The notes beneath the pieces are model-generated. The model was not told the DNA's origin and ran no database searches. It saw only the letters and a program-made list of their open reading frames with translations. 11,501 bases of DNA, taken from positions 1 to 11,501 of the forward strand of contig JAEWKL010000478.1 of assembly GCA_023386115.1 (NCBI GenBank), in the 5' to 3' direction. This document shows, in pieces, positions 5,331-11,501 of the stretch (the stretch's first letter is position 1; every line of letters begins with the position of its first letter). This stretch comes from Pseudomonadota bacterium. GTDB taxonomy: Bacteria; Pseudomonadota; Alphaproteobacteria; Rhizobiales; Beijerinckiaceae. A program made the position numbers and the translations under genes.

Positions 5331-6434
5331 ATGGAAAAGCAGAGCTTTGCGGAAGATTGCAGGATCCTGGCGAGCGAACTCGGCGGCGGGCAGACACGTC
5401 GCGACCTGATCCGCGGCGCGCTCGCGCTCGGCATCGCGCCCGCGGCGCTTGCGCTGGGCGGCGGGGTCGCCCGGGCCCAGAGCGGCAAGGACGTCGTGCT
5501 GGTCAATTTCGGCGGCGTCGCCATGAAGGCCTTCGACGAGGCCTATGTGAAGCCATTCGCCGCCCAGGGCGGCAAGCTCGTGCTGGATGGCAGCGGCGCG
5601 CTGAACGGCAAGATCCTGACCATGGTGCAGTCGCGCCATGTCACCTGGGACATCTGCGACGCCGGCATCACGACCCTGGCCGAACTCGGCCCGCACAACG
5701 CGCTGGAGAAGATCGACTACGCGATCGTCGACAAGTCGAAGCTGATGCCCGAGTTCGCCTATGACGAGGGTGTGGTGAACTACATGTTCAGCTCGGTCCT
5801 CGCCTGGGACAAGAGCAAGGTCTCCGGTGAGCCGACGCTCGCCGACTTCTTCGACATCAAGAAGTATCCGGGCCGGCGCATGATGCGCAAGGATTCGCAA
5901 GCCATGCTCGAGCTTGCCCTGATCGCCGATGGCGTGCCGAAGGACAAGCTCTATCCGCTCGATGTCAAGCGTGCCTTCGCGAAGATCGCGACGATCAAGA
6001 AGGACCTGCTGTTCTGGAACAGCGGCTCGGAGAGCCAGAGCCTGATGCGCGACGGCGAGTGCGTGATGGGCCTGCTCTGGCACACCCGCGCCAACGTGCT
6101 GGCCAACGAGACGCAGGACCGCATCGCCTACACGTTCAAGGACGGCCTGCTCCAGCCCGGCCTCTGGGTCGTGCCCAAGGGCAATCCCGCCGGCAAGGAA
6201 GCGATGCGGGCCATCGCCTCGATGCAGCAGCCGGAGGGACAGGTGAAGCTCCTGGCGGCGATGGGCAACGGTCCGTCGAACCCCGCCGCCGATGCGCTCG
6301 TACCGGCCGAGCTGAAGAAGAAGAATCCGTCCGATGCGGCCAACGCCGCGGTCCAGGCCAAGATCAACGCCGAGTGGTACAAGGCCAATCACTCGAAGAC
6401 GTTTCAGAGCTTCCTCGACCTGATCTCCACGTGA
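5331..6434 (+). CDS. Tat-exported periplasmic solute-binding protein, PotD type
   Basis: This is the ligand-capturing subunit of the importer (367 residues). A long N-region precedes a twin-arginine motif, QTRRDLIRG (21-29, Arg23-Arg24), a hydrophobic core (about 30-46) and a cleavage site after ARA at 49. It is therefore probably exported folded by the Tat system. The mature part begins KDVVLVNFGGVAMKAFDEAY and contains the region WNSGSESQSLMRDGE...GLLWHTRAN seen in PotD/AfuA-like binding proteins of the family that takes up polyamines, opines, aminoethylphosphonate and similar amines. The ATG at 5331 is preferred over the adjacent GTG at 5328 because GGGGG at 5320-5324 is six bases away. 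It follows the ATPase gene by 45 bases. The ligand is unknown; linkage to amidohydrolase and guanidino-hydrolase genes suggests an amide or guanidino compound. Confidence 0.9.
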   Translation: MEKQSFAEDCRILASELGGGQTRRDLIRGALALGIAPAALALGGGVARAQSGKDVVLVNFGGVAMKAFDEAYVKPFAAQGGKLVLDGSGALNGKILTMVQSRHVTWDICDAGITTLAELGPHNALEKIDYAIVDKSKLMPEFAYDEGVVNYMFSSVLAWDKSKVSGEPTLADFFDIKKYPGRRMMRKDSQAMLELALIADGVPKDKLYPLDVKRAFAKIATIKKDLLFWNSGSESQSLMRDGECVMGLLWHTRANVLANETQDRIAYTFKDGLLQPGLWVVPKGNPAGKEAMRAIASMQQPEGQVKLLAAMGNGPSNPAADALVPAELKKKNPSDAANAAVQAKINAEWYKANHSKTFQSFLDLIST

Positions 6435-6512
6435 CGGCTCGGCGTCACGCGACGTACGACGCACGACGGGTCGTGCCCGCCTCAGCGTGGGCATGGCGGC
6501 GCCCGAGGGCGC
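6431..6512 (+). promoter_or_regulatory. Three consecutive hairpins between binding-protein and permease genes
   Basis: Three perfect inverted repeats follow the stop codon: GTGACG/CGTCAC (6431-6436, 6443-6448; overlapping the stop), GCACGAC/GTCGTGC (6461-6467, 6470-6476) and GCGCCC/GGGCGC (6499-6504, 6507-6512). None has a T-run. In many importers such structures protect the 3' end of the binding-protein mRNA and reduce expression of the permeases, so that the binding protein is in excess. That role is inferred. Confidence 0.5.
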
Positions 6513-6535
6513 ATCCCCAGCCGATCGGATCTGTG

Positions 6536-7417
6536 ATGACTGCTTTCGCCGACTCAGCGCGCAGCCGGGCCGGTCTCGGCCGCTTCGCGTCGCCTGCGAC
6601 GCGCTACTGGTTGCTGGTCGCGCCGGCTCTCCTCCTGATGGGAGTCTTCTACATCTACCCGATCGGCCGCGTGCTCTGGATGAGCGTCACCGTGCCGGCC
6701 CCGGGCCTCGACAACTACGAACTGCTCGCCAGCAGCGCCTCGATCCAGCGGATGCTCTGGACCACGGCCCGGATCAGCGTGCTGACGACGATCGTCACGT
6801 TGCTGCTGGCGTATGTCGTCGCCTACGCGCTCGTGCATTCCTCGCCCAAGGTCCAGCGCTGGATGTTCCTTGGCGTGCTCGTGCCGCTCTGGATCTCGGT
6901 GCTGGTGCGCGCCTTCGCGTGGTTCGTGCTGCTGCGCCGCGAGGGGCTCGTCAATTCGGTGCTGATGGCGACGGGCGTCACCGATGCCCCGCTGAGCCTG
7001 ATCTGGAACGAGACCGGCGTCATGATCGGCATGGTGCACTACATGCTCCCGCTCGGCATCCTGCCGATCGTCGCGAACATGCGGGACATCGACCGGCGCT
7101 GCATCGCCGCCGCCCGCGGCCTCGGCGCCTCCCGGTTCGAGGCCTTTTGGCGGGTGTTCCTGCCCCTGTCCCTGCCCGGCGTCGTCGGCGCGGGCATCCT
7201 GGTCTTCATCTTCTCGCTCGGCTTCTTCGTCACGCCGGCCCTGCTCGGCGGCGGCAAGACGCTGATGATCGCCGAGTACATCAAGGTTCAGATCCTCGAG
7301 GTCGTGCGGTGGGGCGTCGCCAGCATGCTTGCCGCGGTGCTGCTGATCGTCATCGGCGGGCTGCTCGCGGCGCTCAGCCGGATGGTCAATCTGCGCAAAC
7401 TCTTCGGAGCGGGCTAG
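6536..7417 (+). CDS. ABC importer permease 1, PotB type
   Basis: This inner-membrane subunit has 293 residues and about six membrane helices (roughly 23-43, 78-100, 110-133, 160-180, 213-235 and 260-282). The coupling helix that docks onto the ATPase is seen in the EAA-type motif AAARGLGASRFEAFWRV (191-207) followed by FLPLSLPGV. The ATG at 6536 is chosen because the protein matches the family from there; the frame stays open far upstream through the end of the binding-protein gene, but that part reads as out-of-frame noise. A GTG immediately precedes the ATG, and the ribosome binding site is weak, which fits low permease expression after the hairpins. Its stop lies four bases before the second permease gene, so the two are coupled. 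Confidence 0.92.
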   Translation: MTAFADSARSRAGLGRFASPATRYWLLVAPALLLMGVFYIYPIGRVLWMSVTVPAPGLDNYELLASSASIQRMLWTTARISVLTTIVTLLLAYVVAYALVHSSPKVQRWMFLGVLVPLWISVLVRAFAWFVLLRREGLVNSVLMATGVTDAPLSLIWNETGVMIGMVHYMLPLGILPIVANMRDIDRRCIAAARGLGASRFEAFWRVFLPLSLPGVVGAGILVFIFSLGFFVTPALLGGGKTLMIAEYIKVQILEVVRWGVASMLAAVLLIVIGGLLAALSRMVNLRKLFGAG

Positions 7418-7421
7418 AATC

Positions 7422-8216
7422 ATGACCGGCAACGGCTTCGGCCAGATCTCGATCATGACGCGCTCGCTCGCGTGGGTGATCATCTGCTTCCTCGTCCTTC
7501 CGATCACGGTCGTCTTCGCCGTATCGGTGACCGACCGGCCCTATCTCTCGCTGCCGGAATCGGAAATCTCCTTCCGGTATTACCGCAACCTGTTCGGCAG
7601 CGGTCCCTGGCTCATCAGCATCCTGCAGAGCTTCGTCATCGCCTGCACGTCGACGGCCGTGGCCGTCATCGCCGGGACGCTGTGCGCGATCGGCTGCTGG
7701 CGACTCGGCAATGCCGCCAGCGACATTGTCCGCATGCTGATGCTGGTGCCGATCATGGTGCCGACCATCGTCTACGCGCTCGGCATCTACCAGTTCTGGA
7801 TCGACCTGCGCCTGCTCGACACCTATACCGGCCTGATCATCGCCCACGCGGTCACCGGCATCCCCTACGTGGTGATCACGGTCTCGACGGCGCTCGCCGG
7901 CTTCGATCCGCGCCTCGAGCAGGCCTCGCTCAGCCTCGGCGCCAGCATGGGCCAGACGCTGCGCCTGGTGATCGTCCCGAACATCATGCCCGGGATCGTC
8001 TCCGGGCTGATCTTCGCCTTCATCCATAGCTGGGACGAGCTCGTCCTCGCCCTGTTCATCGCCGGTCGCACCGTCTTCACCCTGCCGCGCCGGATGTGGG
8101 ACGGCATCAACGAGGCGCTCGATCCCACCATGGCCGCCGTCGCGGCGGTCCTCATCGCCGTCACCGTGAGCCTTCTCTGCGCGGACGCCTTCGTGCGTGC
8201 GCGGCGCGGGACCTGA
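7422..8216 (+). CDS. ABC importer permease 2, PotC type
   Basis: The second membrane subunit has 264 residues and about six helices (for example 14-36, 66-92, 104-124, 137-158, 187-212 and 238-256). The EAA-type motif is EQASLSLGASMGQTLRLVIV (166-185) followed by PNIMPGI, and the SWDELVLALF segment is typical of PotC-like permeases. It starts four bases after the first permease gene, with GGAG at 7406-7409 at the end of that gene. The pair forms the heterodimeric translocation pore. Start and length agree with the family. Confidence 0.92.
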   Translation: MTGNGFGQISIMTRSLAWVIICFLVLPITVVFAVSVTDRPYLSLPESEISFRYYRNLFGSGPWLISILQSFVIACTSTAVAVIAGTLCAIGCWRLGNAASDIVRMLMLVPIMVPTIVYALGIYQFWIDLRLLDTYTGLIIAHAVTGIPYVVITVSTALAGFDPRLEQASLSLGASMGQTLRLVIVPNIMPGIVSGLIFAFIHSWDELVLALFIAGRTVFTLPRRMWDGINEALDPTMAAVAAVLIAVTVSLLCADAFVRARRGT

Positions 8217-8237
8217 CGCATCGCAAAGGCAAGAACC

Positions 8238-9836
8238 ATGTCCGACATCAGCGACTTCGGCGCCGACAAGCACAGCGCTCTCGCCTGGCTGGAGCAGAAT
8301 GCAAGGCGCCTCTCCGCCGACCATATGACGATCTGGGACCTGCACGAGCCATCCTGGCGCGAGTACCGCTCCGCCGCCTGGTACGTCGAGCGCCTGCGCG
8401 GCGAGGGCTTCACCGTCGAGGAGAATTCCGGCGGCATGCCGACGGCGTTCTGCGCCGAATGGTCCAATGGCGACGGTCCGACCATCGGCGGCTACGCCGA
8501 GTATGACGCCGTGCCGGGCACCTCGCAGGAGGCCGTGCCCTTTCGCAAGCCGCGCGCGGGCGTGAGCCGCCACGCCGCCGGCCATACCGACCCGCATTCG
8601 GCGCTCGGCATCGGCTCGTTGGCCGGCTTCCTGGCCGCCAAGCACGCCATGGAGACGCACGGCATCAACGGGCGCATCAAGTTCTTCGGCGAACCGGCCG
8701 AGAAGATGTGCGGCTCCAAGCCCGTCCACGCGGCGAAGGGCTACTACGACGACCTCGACGCGGCGATCAGCTTCCACCCGCATTCGTTCCCGGCGCTGGC
8801 GAACAGCTGCTTCTGGGACACCCACAGCGCGCCCTACTGGAGCCGCATCTACACCTTCGAATGCGGGAATCCCGAGACCTGGCAGCAGAGCGGCGCCTTC
8901 GCCGGCGTGGCCCACAGCCACGCGACGGCGCGCGCGCCCGGCGCGATCGATGCCGTCTGCCTGATGTACACGTCGTCCAAGTACATGAAGGAGGCGATGC
9001 TGCCGCATCACGGCAGCTGGAGCCTCAACGAGTTCATCGTGCAGGCCGGTCACGCCGCGGCGGACAATCTCGCGCCCGGCCTCGCCCAGATCCAGTACTC
9101 GCTGCGCGCTCCGACCCTCGACATGTGCGAGCGCGTCTTCGCGGTGCTCGACCGCAACGCCGAGCATTGCGCCGCGATGAGCCACTGCACGGTGACGCCG
9201 GCCTGGATCACCCGCACCCGCGCCGGCCTGCCGAACCATGCGATGGCGCGGGTGACCTGGCGCAACTTCGCGGCGATCGGCGCACCGCAATGGGGCGAGG
9301 ACGCGCGGGCCTTCGGCCGCGAGATCCAGCGCAATCTCGGCCTGGAGTCGATGGACGACCCGTTCATGCCGGAGATCCAGCGGCTGACCGCGCCCTGGGA
9401 CGGAGAGGAGGCTTTCCGGACGCAATTGCCGTCCTGGCAGAAGAACCTCGCGGCCGACGATTACGTCGACTACACGTGGCACGCTCCGACTGTACGGCTC
9501 TATGTCGGCCGCCCGACGCTCGAGGCGCCGCCCGGCTACCGCTATCCGGAATGGACGCGCTACGCCATGGGCGGGATGCCAGCCTGCATCGATCCGATGT
9601 GGAGCACGGCTGCCAAAGTCATCGCCACGACCGTCATCGACCTCCTGACGGACGGCACCAGCCTCGTCGCCGCGCAGGCGGAGTTCAAGGAACGCACCGG
9701 CGGCGGCATCGGTGGCGCGGCGTGGGTCGCCCCGCTCCTGCCGGCAGAGTTCGAGGCCCCCGTCAACTATCGCTGGCCGGAATACGTCACCACGGCCCGT
9801 GGCCGCGAATGGACGATCCCGACCTCGGCCGCGTGA
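8238..9836 (+). CDS. M20 amidohydrolase, AbgB-like, with altered metal ligands
   Basis: The enzyme has 532 residues and matches M20D-type amidohydrolases related to AbgB, the subunit of E. coli p-aminobenzoyl-glutamate hydrolase. It should cleave an amide between an acyl or aryl group and an amino acid. Landmarks are IWDLHEPSWRE (32-42), IGGYAEYDAVPG (83-94), GHTDPHSALG (114-123), FFGEPAEKMCGSK (149-161), ISFHPHSF (177-184), VAHSH (224-228), DDYVDYTWHAP (407-417) and GGMPACIDPMWSTAAKVIA (445-463). Compared with AbgB as I remember it, the ligand motif GHGCGH becomes GHTDPH, the Glu-Glu pair becomes Glu155-Lys156, and the C-terminal ligand His becomes Asp452. No signal peptide is seen, so it acts in the cytoplasm on imported substrate. 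AAAGG at 8225-8229 supports the start. It follows the permease gene by 21 bases. The family is sure; the substrate is unknown. Confidence 0.88.
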   Translation: MSDISDFGADKHSALAWLEQNARRLSADHMTIWDLHEPSWREYRSAAWYVERLRGEGFTVEENSGGMPTAFCAEWSNGDGPTIGGYAEYDAVPGTSQEAVPFRKPRAGVSRHAAGHTDPHSALGIGSLAGFLAAKHAMETHGINGRIKFFGEPAEKMCGSKPVHAAKGYYDDLDAAISFHPHSFPALANSCFWDTHSAPYWSRIYTFECGNPETWQQSGAFAGVAHSHATARAPGAIDAVCLMYTSSKYMKEAMLPHHGSWSLNEFIVQAGHAAADNLAPGLAQIQYSLRAPTLDMCERVFAVLDRNAEHCAAMSHCTVTPAWITRTRAGLPNHAMARVTWRNFAAIGAPQWGEDARAFGREIQRNLGLESMDDPFMPEIQRLTAPWDGEEAFRTQLPSWQKNLAADDYVDYTWHAPTVRLYVGRPTLEAPPGYRYPEWTRYAMGGMPACIDPMWSTAAKVIATTVIDLLTDGTSLVAAQAEFKERTGGGIGGAAWVAPLLPAEFEAPVNYRWPEYVTTARGREWTIPTSAA

Positions 9837-9883
9837 GACCCCACGGCGGGTGATCAGGTCGGCGTCGGATGTGGGAGAGAGAT

Positions 9884-10891
9884 ATGTCGATCGTTTCGGA
9901 ACACGAATATCGCTACAACATGCTCATCAAGACCTTCGCCTCGCGGGCCGAGCCCGCCTTCGAGGCCGAGGCCGAGCAGGTCGAGGTCTGGGGGCGCCGC
10001 TGGGGCTGCAACAGCGATGTCGGCCAGATCCGCAAGGTGCTGATGCATCGGCCCGGCCCGGAGCTGAACATCGTCGACCCGAGCAAGCGCATCCCGGATA
10101 TCGGCGCCTTCGGGGATCCCGAGCAGGGATGGTATTGGCGCGGCGACTCGATCCCGGACCTTCCGGCTCAGCAAGCGCAGCACGATCGCCTCGTCGCCGC
10201 GCTGCGCGAGGAAGGGGCCGAGGTCGTCTTCCTCGACGCCTGTGCGCCGGGCAAGATGAAGTCCGTCTACACGCGCGACAGCGTCATCGCCGTCGATGGC
10301 GGCGCCATCGTCACCCGTCTCGGCCCGCCGATCCGCCGCGGGGAGGAACTGCCGGTCACGCGGACCCTTGCCAAGCTCGGGATGCCGATCCTGCGGACGA
10401 TCGGTGGTACCGGCCTGATGGAAGGGGGCAGCTTCGCCTTCATCACGCCGAAGGTCGCCGTCGTCGGTCTGTCGAGCCGCGTGAACGAGGAAGGCGCGCG
10501 CCAGCTCGAGGAGGTGCTGCGCGTCCACGGTGTCGAGCTGCTGCGGGTCGAATTGACCGGCTATCGCCTGCACATCGACGGCATGTTCGTGATGGTCGAT
10601 GCCGAGACGGCTTTCGTCAATCCGACGCTACTGCCCTTCTGGTTCCTCGAGCGGCTGAAGCATCTCGGCATCCGCCAGATCGAGGTCTGCCCGGACGACG
10701 GCAACTGGGTCATCAACTGCCTCGCCGTGCGCCCGGGCCGGGTGATCATGGCCGGCGGCCTCTCCGAGCGGACGCAGGCGAAGTTCGACCAGGCGGGCAT
10801 CAGCGTCCGCGTCGTGGAGTACGACAAGGTCGCCCTCGGCGGCGGCGGCATTCACTGCTCGACCTCGCCGCTCGTGCGCGACCCGCTCTGA
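9884..10891 (+). CDS. Guanidine-modifying hydrolase, arginine-deiminase-like
   Basis: This 335-residue protein belongs to the arginine deiminase / dimethylargininase / amidinotransferase superfamily, which attacks the guanidino carbon through a cysteine. Landmarks are RWGCNSDVGQIRKVLMHRPG (39-58), YTRDS (129-133), LMEGGSF (178-184), RLHIDGMFVMVD (228-239) and GGIHCSTSPLVRDP (321-334). The set Asp132, Glu180, His230, Asp232 and Cys325 lines up with the catalytic residues of arginine deiminase, including the His-x-Asp pair. Glu at 180 favours hydrolysis over amidino transfer, where Asp is usual. The usual EGGD reads EGGS here. The likely product is a ureido compound plus ammonia or an amine. 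ATG 9884 is chosen over the ATG at 9869 because GGGAG (9873-9877) lies six bases upstream of it. It follows the amidohydrolase gene by 47 bases. The exact substrate (arginine, methylated arginine or another guanidino acid) is open. Confidence 0.85.
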   Translation: MSIVSEHEYRYNMLIKTFASRAEPAFEAEAEQVEVWGRRWGCNSDVGQIRKVLMHRPGPELNIVDPSKRIPDIGAFGDPEQGWYWRGDSIPDLPAQQAQHDRLVAALREEGAEVVFLDACAPGKMKSVYTRDSVIAVDGGAIVTRLGPPIRRGEELPVTRTLAKLGMPILRTIGGTGLMEGGSFAFITPKVAVVGLSSRVNEEGARQLEEVLRVHGVELLRVELTGYRLHIDGMFVMVDAETAFVNPTLLPFWFLERLKHLGIRQIEVCPDDGNWVINCLAVRPGRVIMAGGLSERTQAKFDQAGISVRVVEYDKVALGGGGIHCSTSPLVRDPL

Positions 10892-10918
10892 CCCATCCGG
10901 GTCGGGCTCACGCCCGGC
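10891..10918 (+). terminator. Double hairpin after the guanidino-hydrolase gene
   Basis: ACCC/GGGT (10891-10894, 10899-10902) and, at once after, CGGGC/GCCCG (10903-10907, 10912-10916; extendable by a G-U and a G-C pair) form two tight four-base-loop stems right at the stop codon. No T-run follows, so it is more likely an mRNA-stability or attenuation element than a full terminator before the next gene. Confidence 0.35.
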
Positions 10919-10959
10919 CTCTCCGGTCGTCTGATAGGACAAGGCGGGACAGAACCAGC

Positions 10960-11501
10960 ATGAACGGCGCGGAAAGCCTGGTCAGAACGCTGATCGCCAG
11001 CGGCATCGACACGTGTTTCGCCAATCCGGGCACGTCCGAGATGCACTTCGTCGCGGCCCTCGATCGCGTCCCCGGCCTGCGCTGCGTGCTCGGGCTGTTC
11101 GAAGGCGTCGTCTCGGGAGCGGCCGACGGTTACGCCCGAATGGCGGACAGGCCGGCGGCCACCCTGCTCCATCTCGGCCCCGGTCTCGGCAATGCGCTCG
11201 CCAACCTCCACAACGCCCGCAAGGCCAACACGCCGGTCGTCAACATCGTCGGTGATCATGCCGCGCGCCACGCCGTCTACGACGCGCCGCTGACCGCGGA
11301 TGTCGAAGGCGTTGCCCGGCCGATGTCGGATTGGGGCCGGACCGCGAGGGACGCCCGCTCCGTCGCCCGCGACGGCGCCGAGGCGGTGGCGGCGGCGCTG
11401 TCGGGCGCCGGCCGGGTCGCGACCCTGATCCTGCCGGCCGACACCGCCTGGAATGATGCCGACGGCCCGGCGCCGCGCCAGATGCCGCCCTCGCGCCCGA
11501 C
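10960..11501 (+). CDS. Thiamine-diphosphate enzyme, acetolactate-synthase-like (N-terminal part)
   Basis: The frame is open from ATG 10960 to the window end and gives the first 180 residues of a protein normally of about 510-570. It is the N-terminal pyrimidine-binding domain of ThDP enzymes of the acetolactate synthase / benzoylformate decarboxylase group: GIDTCFANPGTSEMHFVAAL (15-34), then GLFEGVVSGAADGYARM (45-61) with Glu48, the residue that activates the cofactor. Then come LLHLGPGLGNALANLHNARK and TPVVNIVGDHA. Such proteins are usually labelled acetolactate synthase large subunit, but many act on other 2-oxo acids; AruI, the 2-ketoarginine decarboxylase of the arginine transaminase pathway, is one example. 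The gene lies 68 bases after the guanidino-hydrolase gene, on the same strand, so it is probably the next gene of the operon. AAGG at 10941-10944 is a distant ribosome binding site. Confidence 0.88.
   Translation, partial: MNGAESLVRTLIASGIDTCFANPGTSEMHFVAALDRVPGLRCVLGLFEGVVSGAADGYARMADRPAATLLHLGPGLGNALANLHNARKANTPVVNIVGDHAARHAVYDAPLTADVEGVARPMSDWGRTARDARSVARDGAEAVAAALSGAGRVATLILPADTAWNDADGPAPRQMPPSRP

Noticed and set aside
4110..6494. A 794-codon open frame on the minus strand
   Set aside because: It is antisense to the ATPase and binding-protein genes, has no recognisable motif, and is rich in Arg, Asp, Glu and His as expected of a reverse frame over GC-rich codons.
6059..6535. A longer N-terminus for the first permease, giving a 452-residue protein
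   Set aside because: The extra part overlaps the binding-protein gene in another frame and reads as noise; the ATG at 6536 gives the normal family length.
4179..8216. Naming the importer a spermidine/putrescine transporter (potABCD)
   Set aside because: The family transports many amines, opines and phosphonates; the linked enzymes do not fit polyamine use, so only the type is given.
7386..9482. A 698-codon open frame on the minus strand
   Set aside because: Same reason: it mirrors the permease and amidohydrolase genes, whose motifs are clear on the plus strand.
9884..10891. Calling the protein an amidinotransferase or specifically dimethylargininase
   Set aside because: Glu180 and the His230-x-Asp232 pair favour an arginine-deiminase-type hydrolase, and the sequence alone cannot fix the substrate.
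1..11501. tRNA, rRNA, CRISPR arrays, riboswitches or integrase attachment sites
   Set aside because: Looked for by eye on both strands; nothing with the needed repeats, stems or motifs was found.

Overview
This window looks like chromosomal or large-plasmid DNA of a GC-rich alphaproteobacterium, most likely of the order Hyphomicrobiales (a Methylobacterium or Bosea type). The evidence is strong GC codon bias, a Ros/MucR-family regulator (a family largely confined to Alphaproteobacteria), an IS5-type transposase remnant and a Tat-exported solute-binding protein. The genus is an inference; no rRNA or tRNA is present to fix it.

Left part (1-1500): the window opens with a run of 23 C that is probably an assembly artefact. 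Next is a minus-strand pair: a MarR-type repressor with a four-cysteine C-terminal extension, followed 15 bases downstream by a secreted protein of unknown function. A perfect inverted repeat overlaps the ribosome binding site of the repressor and is its likely operator.

Middle (1500-3360): a decayed segment. It holds a small broken gene that can be restored by one base insertion and one stop repair, a MucR-family regulator that has lost zinc ligands, an AT-rich island, a duplicated 18-base word and the 3' end of an IS5-family transposase interrupted by a stop codon.

Right part (3363-11501): a TetR-family regulator (minus) diverges from a seven-gene plus-strand operon. The operon encodes an ABC importer of the spermidine/putrescine/opine type (ATPase, Tat-exported binding protein, two permeases), an M20 amidohydrolase related to AbgB with altered metal ligands, a guanidine-modifying hydrolase with the full catalytic set of arginine deiminase, and the N-terminal part of a thiamine-diphosphate enzyme that runs off the window. 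Two tandem operator-like repeats sit between TetR and the operon, and a good -35 hexamer lies inside the second one.

Taken together, the operon reads as an inducible uptake-and-breakdown route for an amide-linked, probably guanidino-containing, small molecule: import, amide cleavage, guanidino hydrolysis, then a ThDP-dependent step on a 2-oxo acid. The substrate is not known and this assignment is an inference from the enzyme families.
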